Assembly: GCF_900478295.1 (NCBI RefSeq)
Contig: NZ_LS483488.1
Span: 558,001-622,000 of the forward strand
Origin: Helicobacter pylori NCTC 11637 = CCUG 17874 = ATCC 43504 = JCM 12093
GTDB taxonomy: Bacteria; Campylobacterota; Campylobacteria; Campylobacterales; Helicobacteraceae
Direction of reading: 5' to 3'
Length of the DNA: 64,000 nucleotides
How positions within the stretch are numbered: position 1 is the stretch's first letter; every line of letters starts with the position of its first letter. The translations under genes and the position numbers were made by a program. The notes under the pieces are model-generated. The model ran no database searches and was not told the DNA's origin. It was given only the letters and a program-made list of their open reading frames with translations. Below, piece by piece: positions 24,680 through 42,471 of this stretch.

Positions 24680-25669
24680 ATGAACTACATCGGCTCTAAA
24701 TACAAGCTCATTCCCTTTATTAAGGAAAATATCCATGCGGTTGCGGGCAATGATCTCTCTGGTGCGATTTTTTGTGATTTATTCGCTGGGACGGGCATTG
24801 TGGGGCGTGCGTTTAAAAAAGCCGTTAATAAGGTTATTTCTAATGATTTGGAATATTATAGCTTTGTTTTGAATCAAAATTATATCGGCAACATTCAAGA
24901 AATCCCTAACCAAGAAGAGCTTATTGATAGGCTCAATAGCGTTGCTTTAAAAAAGGGCTTTATCTATTCGTATTATTCTTTAGGGGGGAGTTCAAGGCAG
25001 TATTTTAGCGAAACAAACGCTCAAAAAATTGATGCGGTGCGTCTAAAAATTGAAGAGCTTAAGCTTTCTCAAAACATTGATAATTGCGCGTATTATTTTT
25101 TGCTCGCATCGCTATTAGAAAGTGCGGACAAGGTGGCTAACACCGCTTCAGTGTATGGGGCTTTTTTAAAACGCCTTAAAAAAAGCGCTCAAAAAGAACT
25201 CATCTTAAAAGGCGCTCATTTTGATTTGAGTTTAAACGCTAATGAAGTGTATCAGCAAGACGCTAGCGAGTTGATCGGAAAGATTTCAGGGGATATTTTG
25301 TATTTAGACCCTCCTTACAATGCGAGGCAATACGGGGCGAATTACCATTTATTAAACACGATTGCTATTTATACGCCCTTTGCTCCAAAAGGCAAAACCG
25401 GCTTGTCCAGTTACCAGAAATCATCGTTTTGCTCTCGTTCTCAAATCTTAAACGCTTTTGAAAACTTGATCAAAAAAGCGCGATTCAAATACATCTTTTT
25501 AAGCTATAACAATGAAGGGCTTATGAGCGAGACAGAGATTAAAAATATCTTAAAAAAATACGGCGCTTACTCCTTAATGACCAAAACCTACATGCGTTTT
25601 AAAGCCGATAACAAACGCACCCACAAAGCCGCACACACCAAAGAGTGTTTGCATATTCTTATCAAATAA
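24680..25669 (+). CDS. hpyIM: Adenine DNA methyltransferase M.HpyI (CATG)
   Basis: The 329-residue protein has the SAM site DLFAGTGIVG at residues 33-42 and the catalytic DPPY at 210-213, followed by NARQYGANYH. Order and spacing fit alpha-type N6-adenine methylases of the NlaIII family. In H. pylori this gene beside iceA methylates CATG. Its restriction partner (hpyIR/iceA1) is not in this window; iceA2 takes its place, so the methylase is an orphan here. AAAGAAG lies before the ATG as a weak ribosome site. The frame is intact. Confidence 0.93.
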   Translation: MNYIGSKYKLIPFIKENIHAVAGNDLSGAIFCDLFAGTGIVGRAFKKAVNKVISNDLEYYSFVLNQNYIGNIQEIPNQEELIDRLNSVALKKGFIYSYYSLGGSSRQYFSETNAQKIDAVRLKIEELKLSQNIDNCAYYFLLASLLESADKVANTASVYGAFLKRLKKSAQKELILKGAHFDLSLNANEVYQQDASELIGKISGDILYLDPPYNARQYGANYHLLNTIAIYTPFAPKGKTGLSSYQKSSFCSRSQILNAFENLIKKARFKYIFLSYNNEGLMSETEIKNILKKYGAYSLMTKTYMRFKADNKRTHKAAHTKECLHILIK

Positions 25670-25771
25670 GAATCAAAATAGCCTAACCTTTAAATGGCAA
25701 AAATAATCGCTTAAATACCGCTTGAATAAGGTAAAATGAATCCAAAATAAGCCTATAAAAAAGGGGAAATC

Positions 25772-26440
25772 ATGGCGCTTGAAGTGGTTTTATGGGATTT
25801 TGATGGCGTGATTTTTGACAGCATGCATTTAAAATATGAAGGGTTTAAGGCGTTGTTTCAAAAGCATGGCAACAAGAATCAAGAGAGTTTGAAGCAATTT
25901 GAAGTTTATCATTATCAAAGCGGAGGGATTTCAAGGAATGAAAAAATCCAATATTTTTATAATGAGATTTTAAAAACCCCTATCGCTCAAGAAGAAGTGG
26001 GTGCATTAGCCCTAGAGTTTGGCGCTATTATAGAACAAAAGCTTTTTGATAGGGAGCATTTGAATAGCGAAGTGATGGCATTTATTGATAAGCATTATAA
26101 AAATCATGTTTTCCATATCGCTTCAGCGGCCTTGCATAGCGAATTGCAAGTGTTGTGCGAGTTTTTAGGGATCATTAAGTATTTTAAGAGCGTTGAAGGG
26201 AGTCCGCCTAATAAGCCCAAGATCATCGCCAATATCATTCAAAAATATGCCTATAACCCAAGCCGCATGCTAATGATAGGCGATAGCGTCAATGACTATG
26301 AAAGCGCTCAAGCTAATGAAGTGGCGTTTTTGGGTTACAACAGCAAGGTTTTGAAAAATTTAGTGGGTCAAAACGGCTATCAAGGGAAGTATTTAGAGAG
26401 CTTTAAAGGGTTTGATTTGCAAAACTTTATAAAAGAGTAA
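25772..26440 (+). CDS. HAD-superfamily phosphatase
   Basis: The 222-residue protein has HAD motif I at residues 9-13 (DFDGV, with the nucleophile D9), the cap helices, HIASAALHSELQ (motif II region), a Lys in NKPKIIANII (motif III) and MIGDSVNDYESAQ (motif IV). It resembles phosphoglycolate- or sugar-phosphate phosphatases of the Gph/CMUI group; the substrate is not evident. AAGGGG precedes the ATG. It converges on wzk with an 8-base gap. Confidence 0.87.
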   Translation: MALEVVLWDFDGVIFDSMHLKYEGFKALFQKHGNKNQESLKQFEVYHYQSGGISRNEKIQYFYNEILKTPIAQEEVGALALEFGAIIEQKLFDREHLNSEVMAFIDKHYKNHVFHIASAALHSELQVLCEFLGIIKYFKSVEGSPPNKPKIIANIIQKYAYNPSRMLMIGDSVNDYESAQANEVAFLGYNSKVLKNLVGQNGYQGKYLESFKGFDLQNFIKE

Positions 26441-26448
26441 GGCCAACT

Positions 26449-28185
26449 TTAGCCAAGATTGTCTTTGTGTTGGCTCATATCAATGATGACTTCACAGCGT
26501 TCAATCGTGCTTAAGCGGTGGGCGATAACGATTAGGGTTTTATTTTTAGCGATTTGATAGATTTCATCCATGATTTTACTCTCGGTTTCATTGTCTAGGG
26601 CTGAAGTGGCTTCATCTAAAACCAAAATTTCAGGGTTATCGTATAAGGCTCTTGCAATGCCTATGCGCTGTTTTTGACCGCCACTAAGCTTAGCGCCCCC
26701 TTCGCCCACTTGGGTTTTAAGGCCCTCATGCTCGCATAAAAAATCATAAATATGAGCCATTTTGCACACCTTAATCAAGCGTTTTTCATCTATGGCGCTC
26801 CCAAAAGCGATATTATCCCCCACAGTGCCATCAAAAAGGTAAATATTTTGGGGGATATAGCCTATTTTTTTACGCCATGAGCGCCTGTTTTCGTTGGTTA
26901 AAAGGGTGTTATCAATAAAAATTTCCCCGCTTTTAGGGTAAGTAAGCCCCATAATAATATCCGCTAGCGTGGATTTCCCGCACCCGCTATGGCCTATGAG
27001 AGCGACTTTTTGACCTCTTTGAATAGTGAGGTTAAAATTTTTCAAAACCGGGTGTTTTGACTTATAAGCGAATGAGATGTTTTGGAGAGTGATTTTTTTA
27101 TTAAAGTCTAAAGGGACTAAATCCTCTTCAACGATGGTTTTAGTAAGGCTTTTAAACACAATGTTAGTCGCAAGCTGGTTGTAAGCGATTTCATTGTAGT
27201 AGTTGATCATTCCAGTCACAGAAGGGAGTATGCGATAAAGCGCTAGAGCATACATAGAAATGGTAGGGAGCACCATTTTAGCTTCGCCGTATTTGAATAG
27301 AATGTAAGCGACCGCTAAAATCAACAAGCTAAAGCCCACCGTTTCTATTGAATACCTGGGGACTACTTGCAAAGTAGCGTAAATGATCTCAGTGTCATGG
27401 GCTTTACGGCTATTTTCTCCAAAGAGCTTGTGGGCTTCTTCGTGGTTGTCTTTGAGTTTAGTGATTTTGAAATTGCTGAAAAATTTTGAAAAAACCTTAA
27501 GCGTTTGCGCTTTGGATTTGGCAGCCATCTCACCCTTTTTCTTAATGAGAACGGTGACTTTTTTGACAATAAGAAAAATTTGTAAGGCGAGGATCATAGT
27601 AAAAACGAGCGTTATTTTCCAGTTAGTTAATATGAGCGTGGAGTAGAAAAAAACGATCACAGTTATTTCAGTGAGTAAGCTTAAGAATGCGTTAAAGCTC
27701 ATAAACATGCCCTCTGCTTTATTGTTGATAATGTCTCTTAAAGAATCCAAGTTGTGGTTAAGGTGGGAAAGGTAGTTGCTTTTAATGTGCTGCAAGAAAA
27801 GTTGTTGTTTGATTTGATAAGCTTTCTTATTGGAAAAACGCCCTTTCAAATAAGTGAAAGACACCCCATAAAACATCCTGAACAAATAAATCCCCACCAA
27901 GCAAAAACTAAAGAAATACATAAGGCGAACGGGAGATGAAAAATGGAAAAAATCATAGACCATTTTCCAGTCTTTATCGTCTAAAGCCCTGCTAGGATCG
28001 GAAGCGAGAGTGATAAAAGGCATTAGGAGAGTTAGAGACATCACTTCCACAAAAGAAGAAAAAACCGCCATCAGCACAAGCAGGAAAAAAACCATTTTTT
28101 CCTTGAAAGTGATGAGCATATAGATTTGCTTTAAAGAACGCAAAAAGTATTTTAAAGTAGAGATTTTATGTTTTTTTTTCGCCAT
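26449..28185 (-). CDS. wzk: ABC flippase Wzk for undecaprenyl-linked O-antigen
   Basis: This 578-residue half-transporter combines an N-terminal membrane domain of about six spans with a C-terminal ATPase. The ATPase has Walker A GHSGCGKST, signature LSGGQKQRIGIARAL, Walker B ILVLDEATSALD and the H-loop AHRLST. In H. pylori this gene (HP1206) is Wzk, a homologue of Campylobacter PglK, that flips undecaprenyl-PP-linked O-antigen across the inner membrane. The older label is multidrug/HetA-like. Codons 3-5 are an A9 tract (28171-28179, T on the plus strand), a possible slippage site. A minus-strand TATAAT lies at 28258-28253. Confidence 0.92.
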   Translation of the reverse strand: MAKKKHKISTLKYFLRSLKQIYMLITFKEKMVFFLLVLMAVFSSFVEVMSLTLLMPFITLASDPSRALDDKDWKMVYDFFHFSSPVRLMYFFSFCLVGIYLFRMFYGVSFTYLKGRFSNKKAYQIKQQLFLQHIKSNYLSHLNHNLDSLRDIINNKAEGMFMSFNAFLSLLTEITVIVFFYSTLILTNWKITLVFTMILALQIFLIVKKVTVLIKKKGEMAAKSKAQTLKVFSKFFSNFKITKLKDNHEEAHKLFGENSRKAHDTEIIYATLQVVPRYSIETVGFSLLILAVAYILFKYGEAKMVLPTISMYALALYRILPSVTGMINYYNEIAYNQLATNIVFKSLTKTIVEEDLVPLDFNKKITLQNISFAYKSKHPVLKNFNLTIQRGQKVALIGHSGCGKSTLADIIMGLTYPKSGEIFIDNTLLTNENRRSWRKKIGYIPQNIYLFDGTVGDNIAFGSAIDEKRLIKVCKMAHIYDFLCEHEGLKTQVGEGGAKLSGGQKQRIGIARALYDNPEILVLDEATSALDNETESKIMDEIYQIAKNKTLIVIAHRLSTIERCEVIIDMSQHKDNLG

Positions 28186-28252
28186 AATTTAAGTGTCCAT
28201 AAATTCTTTTATATGTAATAAGCTTGAGCTGTGTTAAGCCAAATTGAGCTAG

Positions 28253-28258
28253 ATTATA
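28253..28258 (-). promoter_or_regulatory. -10 box of wzk
   Basis: TATAAT read on the minus strand from 28258 to 28253, about 67 bases before the wzk ATG. No -35 element is obvious. The ribosome site of wzk is weak (TGGA). Confidence 0.5.
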
Positions 28259-28316
28259 GCTAAATTTTAACCATGCTCTGTGCCATACGAATAATTTAGC
28301 TTTCTGCCATCATTTC

Positions 28317-28346
28317 TTGACAAGTCAAGTATAAAACTGCTATAAT
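28317..28346 (+). promoter_or_regulatory. Consensus promoter of the tRNA-tuf cluster
   Basis: TTGACA (28317-28322) and TATAAT (28341-28346) are separated by 18 bases. A perfect -35 is unusual in H. pylori and marks a strong stable-RNA promoter. It sits 29 bases before tRNA-Thr(TGT). Confidence 0.8.
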
Positions 28347-28374
28347 CCCAAGTCTTTAATTTGTTTAATTTGTT

Positions 28375-28450
28375 GCTGGCTTAGCTCAGTTGGTAGAGCA
28401 GCTGCCTTGTAAGCAGCAGGTCGGGGGTTCAAGTCCCTTAGCCAGCTCCA
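28375..28450 (+). tRNA. tRNA-Thr (anticodon TGT)
   Basis: Acceptor GCTGGCT / AGCCAGC, anticodon stem GCTGC / GCAGC around CTTGTAA (anticodon TGT), encoded CCA. It is the first gene of a four-tRNA cluster read toward tuf. Confidence 0.95.
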
Positions 28451-28477
28451 GTTGAAATGTTATTGTGCAAAGTTTTT

Positions 28478-28562
<85 letters not shown>

Positions 28563-28577
28563 TTTTGTTTTATAGAT

Positions 28578-28654
28578 GCGGGAATAGCTCAGTTGGCTAG
28601 AGCATCAGCCTTCCAAGCTGAGGGTCGCGGGTTCGAGTCCCGTTTCCCGCTCCA
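28578..28654 (+). tRNA. tRNA-Gly (anticodon TCC)
   Basis: Acceptor GCGGGAA / TTCCCGC, anticodon stem TCAGC / GCTGA around CTTCCAA (TCC), encoded CCA. Confidence 0.95.
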
Positions 28655-28684
28655 TTTTTAGGATAACATTTTAGTTTTTGAGGC

Positions 28685-28759
28685 GCCTATATAGCTCAGA
28701 GGCAGAGCACTTCCTTGGTAAGGAAGAGGTCGGCGGTTCAATTCCGCTTATAGGCTCCA
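28685..28759 (+). tRNA. tRNA-Thr (anticodon GGT)
   Basis: Acceptor GCCTATA / TATAGGC, anticodon stem CTTCC / GGAAG around TTGGTAA (GGT), encoded CCA. It is the last tRNA before tuf. Confidence 0.95.
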
Positions 28760-28842
28760 GTTTATAATCTCTTGAATGGCGATAAGACAAAAATGTCTTA
28801 AATTTTGTGGTAGCATTTAGGAATACTTAGGATTTTGTTTAG

Positions 28843-28848
28843 TATAAT
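28843..28848 (+). promoter_or_regulatory. -10 box of tuf
   Basis: TATAAT lies 37 bases before the tuf ATG, with AAGGAG at 28871-28876 as ribosome site. tuf may thus be transcribed both from here and by readthrough from the tRNA promoter. Confidence 0.6.
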
Positions 28849-28885
28849 TCTAAAATCCATTTCAAAAAATTAAGGAGAAATACAA

Positions 28886-30085
28886 ATGGCAAAAGAAAAG
28901 TTTAACAGAACTAAGCCGCATGTTAATATTGGAACCATTGGGCATGTAGACCATGGTAAAACGACTTTGAGTGCAGCGATTTCAGCGGTGCTTTCTTTGA
29001 AAGGTCTTGCAGAAATGAAAGACTATGATAATATTGATAACGCCCCTGAAGAAAAAGAAAGAGGGATCACTATCGCTACTTCCCACATTGAATATGAGAC
29101 TGAAAACAGACACTATGCGCATGTGGATTGCCCAGGACACGCTGACTATGTAAAAAACATGATCACCGGTGCGGCACAAATGGACGGAGCGATTTTGGTT
29201 GTTTCTGCAGCTGATGGCCCTATGCCTCAAACCAGAGAGCATATCTTATTGTCTCGTCAAGTAGGCGTGCCTCACATCGTTGTTTTCTTAAACAAACAAG
29301 ACATGGTAGATGACCAAGAATTGTTAGAGTTGGTAGAAATGGAAGTGCGCGAATTGTTGAGCGCGTATGAATTCCCTGGTGATGACACTCCTATCGTAGC
29401 GGGTTCAGCTTTAAGAGCTTTAGAGGAAGCAAAGGCTGGTAATGTGGGTGAATGGGGTGAAAAAGTGCTTAAGCTCATGGCTGAAGTGGATGCCTATATC
29501 CCTACTCCAGAAAGAGACACTGAAAAAACTTTCTTGATGCCGGTTGAAGATGTGTTCTCTATTGCGGGTAGAGGGACTGTGGTTACAGGTAGGATTGAAA
29601 GAGGTGTGGTGAAAGTAGGCGATGAAGTGGAAATCGTTGGTATCAGAGCTACACAAAAAACGACTGTAACCGGTGTGGAAATGTTTAGAAAAGAGCTAGA
29701 AAAAGGTGAGGCCGGCGATAATGTGGGCGTGCTTTTGAGAGGAACTAAAAAAGAAGAAGTAGAACGCGGTATGGTTCTATGCAAACCAGGTTCTATCACT
29801 CCGCACAAGAAATTTGAGGGAGAAATTTATGTCCTTTCTAAAGAAGAAGGCGGGAGACACACTCCATTCTTCACCAATTACCGCCCGCAATTCTATGTGC
29901 GCACGACTGATGTGACTGGCTCTATCACCCTTCCTGAAGGCGTAGAAATGGTTATGCCTGGCGATAATGTGAAAATCACTGTAGAGTTGATTAGCCCTGT
30001 TGCGTTAGAGTTGGGAACTAAATTTGCGATTCGTGAAGGCGGTAGGACCGTTGGTGCTGGTGTTGTGAGCAATATTATTGAATAA
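28886..30085 (+). CDS. tuf: Elongation factor Tu
   Basis: EF-Tu delivers aminoacyl-tRNA to the ribosome. The 399-residue protein has G1 GHVDHGKT (residues 19-26), the effector loop with [11 protein letters not shown]3 DCPGHADY, G4 NKQDMVDD and G5 GSAL, followed by beta-barrel domains 2 and 3. Length is the family norm. It is a single copy placed in the tRNA-tuf-rpmG-tRNA-Trp-secE-nusG order shared by epsilonproteobacteria, apart from fusA, which ends the block at 45 kb. Confidence 0.98.
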   Translation: MAKEKFNRTKPHVNIGTIGHVDHGKTTLSAAISAVLSLKGLAEMKDYDNIDNAPEEKERGITIATSHIEYETENRHYAHVDCPGHADYVKNMITGAAQMDGAILVVSAADGPMPQTREHILLSRQVGVPHIVVFLNKQDMVDDQELLELVEMEVRELLSAYEFPGDDTPIVAGSALRALEEAKAGNVGEWGEKVLKLMAEVDAYIPTPERDTEKTFLMPVEDVFSIAGRGTVVTGRIERGVVKVGDEVEIVGIRATQKTTVTGVEMFRKELEKGEAGDNVGVLLRGTKKEEVERGMVLCKPGSITPHKKFEGEIYVLSKEEGGRHTPFFTNYRPQFYVRTTDVTGSITLPEGVEMVMPGDNVKITVELISPVALELGTKFAIREGGRTVGAGVVSNIIE

Positions 30086-30118
30086 TATTAGCAAAAAGAG
30101 TTACCATAAAGGGTCATT

Positions 30119-30277
30119 ATGAAAGTTAAAATAGGGTTGAAGTGTTCTGATTGTGAAGATATCAATTACAGCACAACCAAGAACGCTAAAACTAACACTG
30201 AAAAACTGGAGCTTAAGAAGTTCTGCCCAAGGGAAAACAAACACACTCTTCATAAAGAAATCAAATTGAAGAGCTAG
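30119..30277 (+). CDS. rpmG: 50S ribosomal protein L33
   Basis: This 52-residue protein was found by reading the tuf-tRNA-Trp gap. It has [20 protein letters not shown], then [32 protein letters not shown]. The first zinc half-site CSDC is present. The second CxxC of zinc-binding L33 is CPRE here, so one cysteine is missing and zinc binding may be lost or altered. It is 33 bases downstream of tuf. Confidence 0.93.
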   Translation: MKVKIGLKCSDCEDINYSTTKNAKTNTEKLELKKFCPRENKHTLHKEIKLKS

Positions 30278-30316
30278 TTCTTTCTTTTGTGTTGTGATTG
30301 AAAAGGAGGGGAGGTT

Positions 30317-30392
30317 AGGTCAGTAGCTCCAATGGTAGAGCGTCGGTCTCCAAAACCGGTTGTTGGGGGTTCGAGTCCCTCCTGGCCTGCCA
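30317..30392 (+). tRNA. tRNA-Trp (anticodon CCA)
   Basis: Acceptor AGGTCAG / CTGGCCT, anticodon stem TCGGT / ACCGG around CTCCAAA (CCA), encoded 3' CCA. It lies between rpmG and secE, as is common in bacteria. Confidence 0.95.
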
Positions 30393-30532
30393 TCTACTAA
30401 TTTATTCTATCAAATTTTTGTTTCAATTGGATTGTTTTTGAATTTTTTAATTTTAGTTTAAGCTATTTTGGATAAAATTGAAAATTCTTTTAATGTATAA
30501 ATATTAAGTTTAAGTGAGGGCGAAAAGAAACT

Positions 30533-30712
30533 ATGGATAAATGGCTCATGCAATATAAATTAGCTAGAGAAGAGCTTTCTAAAGTGATATTTCCTATTAA
30601 GGAGCAGATACGCAACGCGCTTGTTTCTGTTTTGGTGGTGGTGAGTGCTATCACGCTGTTTTTAGCTTTGTTGGATTTTTCTCTGGGGGCTTTTATCTCT
30701 AGTGTTCTATAG
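30533..30712 (+). CDS. secE: Preprotein translocase subunit SecE
   Basis: This 59-residue protein has a cytosolic amphipathic start (MDKWLMQYKLAREELSKVIF, then PIKEQIRNA) and one membrane helix (residues about 29-48, LVSVLVVVSAITLFLALLD). It is the minimal single-span SecE that clamps SecY. The motif LAREELSKVxxP is typical. It is followed by nusG after 26 bases, the universal secE-nusG order. Confidence 0.93.
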   Translation: MDKWLMQYKLAREELSKVIFPIKEQIRNALVSVLVVVSAITLFLALLDFSLGAFISSVL

Positions 30713-30738
30713 GTTGGTGGCTTTAAATAAGGAGAATA

Positions 30739-31269
30739 ATGATGGATTGGTATGCCATACAAACTTATTCAGGGAGCGAGCAGTCCGTTAAGAAAGCGAT
30801 TGAGAATCTAGCGAACGATCATAATATAAGAGATAGGATACAAGAGATCATTGTGCCTACTGAAGATATTATAGAGGTTTCTAAAAAAAGCAAGACGAAA
30901 GTAACGGAACAAAGCCTTTATCCTGGGTATGTTTTTATTAAGGTGGATTTAGATACGGTTTTGTGGCATAAGATACAATCTTTGCCAAGAGTGAGCCGTT
31001 TTATTGGAGAAAATAAAAAGCCAACCCCATTGAGTGAAGCGGATATTGGGCATATTTTAGAAAAAATGAATAACCGAGCGGCCCCCAAGCCCAAAATCTT
31101 TTTTGAGCAAGGCGAAGTGGTGCGCGTGGTGGAAGGTCCTTTTGCGAACTTTACTGCTACGGTGGAAGAGTATGATGTGGAACACCGCAAGCTCAAGCTC
31201 AATGTTTCTATTTTTGGCAGGAACACTCCAATAGAGATTTTGCATTCGCAAGTGGAAAAAATTATATAA
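30739..31269 (+). CDS. nusG: Transcription termination/antitermination factor NusG
   Basis: The 176-residue protein has an NGN domain (WYAIQTYSGSEQSVKKAI; PGYVFIKVD) and a C-terminal KOW motif (GEVVRVVEGPFANFTATVEE). It binds RNA polymerase and couples it to Rho or ribosomes. Two adjacent ATGs (30739 and 30742) follow AAGGAG; the second has better spacing. Residues GENKKPTPL at the domain junction are typical. Confidence 0.96.
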   Translation: MMDWYAIQTYSGSEQSVKKAIENLANDHNIRDRIQEIIVPTEDIIEVSKKSKTKVTEQSLYPGYVFIKVDLDTVLWHKIQSLPRVSRFIGENKKPTPLSEADIGHILEKMNNRAAPKPKIFFEQGEVVRVVEGPFANFTATVEEYDVEHRKLKLNVSIFGRNTPIEILHSQVEKII

Positions 31270-31286
31270 CTTTTTAAGGAGAAAAC

Positions 31287-31712
31287 ATGGCTAAAAAAGT
31301 AGTCGGAGAAATCAAACTTCAAATCCCTGCCGGTAAGGCAAACCCTTCACCTCCCGTAGGGCCAGCGTTGGGTCAAAGAGGGGTTAATATCATGGAATTT
31401 TGTAAGGCTTTTAATGAAAGAACTAAAGACATGGGGAGTTTTAATATCCCAGTCATTATCACGGTTTATCAAGATAAGAGTTTCACCTTTATCACTAAAA
31501 AGCCTCCGGTAACGGATTTGATCAAAAAAGCTTCTGGGGTTGAAAAAGGTTCTGACAACCCGCTCAAAAATAAGATCGCAAAGCTCACCCACAAGCAAGT
31601 GGAAGAGATTGCGCAATTGAAAATGGAAGATTTAAACACAAGCACCATGGAAGCGGCCAAAAAAATCGTTATGGGCAGCGCTAGGAGCATGGGCGTAGAA
31701 GTTGTGGATTGA
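31287..31712 (+). CDS. rplK: 50S ribosomal protein L11
   Basis: A 141-residue protein with the canonical L11 start ([30 protein letters not shown]), the [10 protein letters not shown] segment and the RNA-binding C-domain ([28 protein letters not shown]). It binds the GTPase-associated centre of 23S rRNA. It follows nusG by 17 bases with AAGGAG as ribosome site and leads the L11-L1-L10-L7/12 run. Confidence 0.97.
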
Positions 31713-31756
31713 TTGGGTTTTGTTGGAATTGAAAGAAATTTTTAAGGATTAGAATC

Positions 31757-32461
31757 GTGGCAAAAAAAGTATTTAAAAGATTGGAAAAACTTTTTTCTAA
31801 AATTCAAAACGATAAAGCGTATGGCGTAGAGCAGGGCGTAGAGGTGGTTAAATCCCTCGCTTCAGCCAAATTTGATGAAACCGTGGAAGTAGCGTTAAGG
31901 CTAGGGGTTGATCCAAGGCATGCGGATCAAATGGTGCGCGGTGCGGTGGTGCTTCCTCATGGAACAGGGAAAAAAGTAAGAGTGGCCGTTTTTGCAAAAG
32001 ACATCAAGCAAGATGAAGCCAAGAACGCTGGGGCTGATGTCGTTGGCGGAGATGATTTGGCTGAAGAAATCAAAAATGGTCGCATTGATTTTGACATGGT
32101 GATTGCAACGCCTGATATGATGGCGGTTGTCGGTAAAGTGGGTAGGATTTTAGGCCCTAAGGGTTTGATGCCAAACCCTAAAACCGGAACCGTTACGATG
32201 GATATTGCTAAAGCGGTTACTAACGCTAAAAGCGGTCAAGTGAATTTCAGGGTGGATAAAAAGGGCAATGTTCATGCCCCTATTGGTAAGGCGAGTTTTC
32301 CTGAAGAAAAAATCAAAGAAAACATGCTTGAGTTGGTTAAAACGATCAACCGCCTAAAACCCAGTAGTGCGAAAGGCAAGTATATTAGAAACGCCGCTCT
32401 TTCGCTCACCATGTCGCCTTCAGTGAGTTTGGACGCGCAAGAATTGATGGATGTTAAATAG
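31757..32461 (+). CDS. rplA: 50S ribosomal protein L1
   Basis: The 234-residue protein forms the L1 stalk. Motifs include [37 protein letters not shown] and the signature [19 protein letters not shown]. The start is taken as GTG at about 31757 with AAGGAT upstream. In other bacteria L1 represses its own operon by binding the leader mRNA. Confidence 0.97.
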   Translation: MAKKVFKRLEKLFSKIQNDKAYGVEQGVEVVKSLASAKFDETVEVALRLGVDPRHADQMVRGAVVLPHGTGKKVRVAVFAKDIKQDEAKNAGADVVGGDDLAEEIKNGRIDFDMVIATPDMMAVVGKVGRILGPKGLMPNPKTGTVTMDIAKAVTNAKSGQVNFRVDKKGNVHAPIGKASFPEEKIKENMLELVKTINRLKPSSAKGKYIRNAALSLTMSPSVSLDAQELMDVK

Positions 32462-32569
32462 CGTTAGGAGTTTTTAATCTTAGGCTGAAGATCGTAAGAG
32501 CTAAAAAGCTTAAAATTTCTTTTTTAAAAAGATAATCTTGCAGAGGTCTAGTCTAGAAAGGAGGAAAAG
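32462..32569 (+). promoter_or_regulatory. Possible L10 leader between rplA and rplJ
   Basis: This 108-base gap is the longest inside the ribosomal run. It contains short complementary stretches (GATTATCT-like TAATCTT near 32476 and AGATAATCTT near 32530; AAGCTTAAAATTTC). In many bacteria this gap carries the L10(L12)4-binding leader. I cannot confirm the kink-turn by eye. Confidence 0.3.
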
Positions 32570-33064
32570 ATGCAAAAACAACATCAAAGGCAGCATAAAG
32601 TAGAGCTAGTCGCTAACTTAAAATCGCAATTTGCAGATGCCAAAGCCCTTTTAATTTGCGATTATAAGGGTCTTAGCGTGAAAAAGTTGGAAGCTTTAAG
32701 GAATAAGGCTCGCAATCAAGGCATTAAAGTGCAAGTGATTAAGAACACTCTCGCTCATATTGCCATGAAAGAGGCTGGCTACTCTGATTTGGATTTGAAA
32801 GAAACCAATGTGTTTTTGTGGGGCGATGATCAAATCGCTCTCTCTAAACTCGTGTTTGATTTCCAAAAAGAGCATAAAGATCACTTTGTGTTGAAAGCGG
32901 GCTTGTTTGATAAAGAAAGCGTTAGCGTAGCTCATGTGGAAGCGGTTTCAAAACTCCCAAGCAAAGAAGAGCTTATGGGAATGTTGCTTTCTGTTTGGAC
33001 GGCTCCGGTGCGTTATTTTGTGACCGGTTTAGACAATTTGCGTAAAGCGAAAGAAGAAAACTAA
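32570..33064 (+). CDS. rplJ: 50S ribosomal protein L10
   Basis: The 164-residue protein anchors L7/L12 dimers to the ribosome. It has [29 protein letters not shown] at the N-terminus, [15 protein letters not shown], and a C-terminal helix ([13 protein letters not shown]) for L12. A strong AGGAGG lies 6-7 bases before the ATG. Confidence 0.97.
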   Translation: MQKQHQRQHKVELVANLKSQFADAKALLICDYKGLSVKKLEALRNKARNQGIKVQVIKNTLAHIAMKEAGYSDLDLKETNVFLWGDDQIALSKLVFDFQKEHKDHFVLKAGLFDKESVSVAHVEAVSKLPSKEELMGMLLSVWTAPVRYFVTGLDNLRKAKEEN

Positions 33065-33108
33065 GAGCCTATGATGGCTTTAATTAAAAAAATTTGAAGG
33101 ATTGGATT

Positions 33109-33486
33109 ATGGCAATTTCAAAAGAAGAAGTGTTAGAGTATATTGGTTCATTGAGCGTTTTAGAGCTTGCTGAATTGGTTAAAATGTTTGAGGAAAAATT
33201 TGGCGTGAGCGCGACTCCAACGGTCGTAGCGGGTGCGGCTGTAGCTGGCGGTGCAGCGGCTGAGAGCGAAGAAAAAACCGAATTTAATGTGATTTTAGCC
33301 GATAGCGGTGCTGAAAAAATTAAGGTGATTAAAGTGGTTCGTGAAATCACTGGACTTGGCCTGAAAGAAGCTAAAGACGCTACCGAAAAAACCCCTCATG
33401 TGCTTAAAGAGGGCGTGAATAAAGAAGAAGCTGAAACCATCAAGAAGAAACTTGAAGAAGTAGGTGCTAAGGTTGAAGTCAAGTAA
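33109..33486 (+). CDS. rplL: 50S ribosomal protein L7/L12
   Basis: The 125-residue protein has an N-terminal dimerisation helix ([25 protein letters not shown]), an Ala/Gly-rich hinge (residues about 38-50), and a C-terminal factor-binding domain ([25 protein letters not shown]). ATG 33109 follows AAGGATTGGATT; the frame is open to 33094 but the family start is MAISKEE. A hairpin follows it. Confidence 0.97.
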   Translation: MAISKEEVLEYIGSLSVLELAELVKMFEEKFGVSATPTVVAGAAVAGGAAAESEEKTEFNVILADSGAEKIKVIKVVREITGLGLKEAKDATEKTPHVLKEGVNKEEAETIKKKLEEVGAKVEVK

Positions 33487-33497
33487 GACTTAAAAAC

Positions 33498-33520
33498 AGA
33501 AAGGCCTTTTGCGCCTTTCT
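33498..33520 (+). terminator. Attenuator-like hairpin between rplL and rpoBC
   Basis: AGAAAGGC (33498-33505) / GCCTTTCT (33513-33520), an 8-bp perfect stem with a 7-base loop, begins 12 bases after the rplL stop. The sequence after it is not T-rich, so it may act as a partial terminator or RNA-processing site that lowers rpoBC relative to ribosomal proteins, as in E. coli. Confidence 0.55.
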
Positions 33521-33707
33521 CTGATCTAGTGCGGCAGATGATTTTGCTCCATGATTTTGTTTGTGAGCGTGTGGCCTAAAGTGGTTAGTATTGCAGGTGG
33601 GTTTTTGGTATTTTTATCATGGATAGTTCTAAAGTTTAAAGATCCTTTTGCAATGCTTACTTGAATTAATGCATTAAATAACTCAAAATTTTTGATCAAA
33701 GGCTTGA

Positions 33708-42383
<8,676 letters not shown>

Positions 42384-42423
42384 TATGAAAAATCGGTTAA
42401 GATTTTTAAAAGAAAAATTAGGG

Positions 42424-42429
42424 TAAAAT
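42424..42429 (+). promoter_or_regulatory. -10 box of rpsL-rpsG-fusA
   Basis: TAAAAT lies 43 bases before the rpsL GTG, in an 88-base gap without a terminator. The str operon could therefore start here as well as by readthrough from rpoBC. Confidence 0.4.
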
Positions 42430-42471
42430 GGGGGAACTTTTAGTTTTAAATTTTTAGAATAAGGAAAAATA

